From: an uncultured Saprospiraceae bacterium
Lineage (GTDB): Bacteria; Bacteroidota; Bacteroidia; Chitinophagales; Saprospiraceae
Length of the DNA stretch: 35,083 nt
Reading direction: 5' to 3'
Assembly: GCA_937924035.1 (NCBI GenBank)
Contig: CALDTK010000159.1
Span: 1-35,083 of the forward strand
The notes beneath the pieces are model-generated. The model was not told the origin of the DNA. It saw only the letters and a list, made by a program, of their open reading frames with translations, and did no database searches. The position numbers and the translations under genes are program-made. Below are positions 34,671 to 35,083 of the stretch, in pieces. The stretch's first letter is position 1. Each line of letters opens with the position of its first letter.

Positions 34671-34706
34671 AAATGGTCATGCTACATTCGTAGCATGACC
34701 ATTTTT
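34671..34706 (+). terminator. Rho-independent terminator of rplU-rpmA
   Basis: A perfect 15-bp stem (34671-34685 with 34690-34704) with a 4-nt loop ATTC is followed by T residues. It lies 27 nt after the rpmA stop. The A-run before the stem could make it work in both directions. Confidence 0.95.
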
Positions 34707-34722
34707 GTATTCCTCCCAGCCG

Positions 34723-35083
34723 ATGATACCACCCTCTACTTACCAATTCAATTTTTTGTTTAGAGGTCTTCTCATTGCCTTTATATTGCTGGGTTTGGCA
34801 AGTTTTGGCGAAAGCCAACTCTCAGCCCAGCTTGGTTTCTCAAAAGACTATAGACACTCCAACCAGTTCTCACTCAACAGTTCTTTAGACGATTGGAAAA
34901 GGCCAATATTTCTGGAGAGGAATGCCTTTGAGCAGAAGGCATACGATGGCCCCATAAACACTTTCCTTACACCATCCGAAACGTACAATTCTAAGCGTTT
35001 CTGGATAAGTGTAGGGGCTGCGACCACGATTTACACAGGATTCGCGATTGCGCTTTGGGAGGCATGGTATAAAAATTTCGAGA
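34723..35083 (+). CDS. DUF2279-like secreted or membrane protein (3' end outside window)
   Basis: From ATG at 34723 the frame stays open for 120 codons to the window edge. A hydrophobic signal segment covers about residues 10-35 (FNFLFRGLLIAFILLGLASF). The mature start includes NTFLTPSETYNSKRFWISVGAATTIYTGFAIALWEAWYKNF, which matches my memory of the beginning of DUF2279 proteins of Bacteroidota (FW...Y.G...L..WYK). Their function is unknown. The gene follows the ribosomal-protein terminator by 16 nt, so it needs its own promoter. An exact GTTTTGGCGAAAGC copy (34802-34815) lies in the signal region and encodes SFGES. Confidence 0.65.
   Translation, partial: MIPPSTYQFNFLFRGLLIAFILLGLASFGESQLSAQLGFSKDYRHSNQFSLNSSLDDWKRPIFLERNAFEQKAYDGPINTFLTPSETYNSKRFWISVGAATTIYTGFAIALWEAWYKNFE

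Noticed and set aside
1-35083. CRISPR array, tRNA or rRNA genes, transposase, integrase or phage genes
   Set aside because: I looked on both strands and saw no regularly spaced repeats, no cloverleaf signature and no recognisable mobile-element protein.

Overview
The window is a chromosomal segment of a member of the Bacteroidota. The evidence is a SusC/SusD pair with lipoprotein and TonB-dependent signatures, TAnnTTTG-type promoter elements, eukaryote-like class Ia ribonucleotide reductase subunits, and the typical aromatic operon order of prephenate dehydratase, aminotransferase, prephenate dehydrogenase and DAHP synthase fused to chorismate mutase. A marine or aquatic Saprospiria-like organism is my guess, from general resemblance only. 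No tRNA, rRNA, CRISPR array, insertion sequence or prophage gene was seen.

Layout. Positions 1-9764 are almost all minus strand: a YheT-type hydrolase (cut by the left edge) behind folP; nrdB-nrdA ending in a clear terminator; a 754-bp gene-poor gap with a perfect palindrome; a CorA-type transporter; and a three-gene unit of an FtsX/LolE-like permease, a small membrane protein and an HExxH protein. tyrS runs divergently from the permease and convergently with a bile-acid:sodium-symporter-family gene. Positions 12171-16270 hold the aromatic amino acid operon. It is preceded by an 18-codon leader peptide containing Phe-Trp-Tyr-Tyr-Phe-Phe and a terminator that can be disrupted by an alternative pairing, which is a textbook attenuator layout.

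Positions 16722-31741 form an accessory block on the minus strand. In transcription order it is susC, susD, a strong terminator, then a second unit of a giant FG-GAP/VCBS-ASPIC/UnbV lipoprotein, a small lipoprotein of unknown function, and two more giant FG-GAP lipoproteins. The four genes of the second unit are joined by three identical 11-nt overlaps. The block has no glycosidase, sulfatase, peptidase or regulator, so its ligand is unknown. The right end returns to core genes: a secreted retropepsin-like protease with a PDZ domain, rplU, an rpmA whose product carries an unusual helix-hairpin-helix tail, a strong terminator, and the start of a DUF2279-like gene.

The most striking non-gene signal is a 14-mer, GTTTTGGCGAAAGC, present exactly six times with about six one- or two-mismatch relatives. 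It is read in all three codon frames and also lies between genes, so selection seems to act on the DNA. It is absent from the whole 15-kb accessory block.
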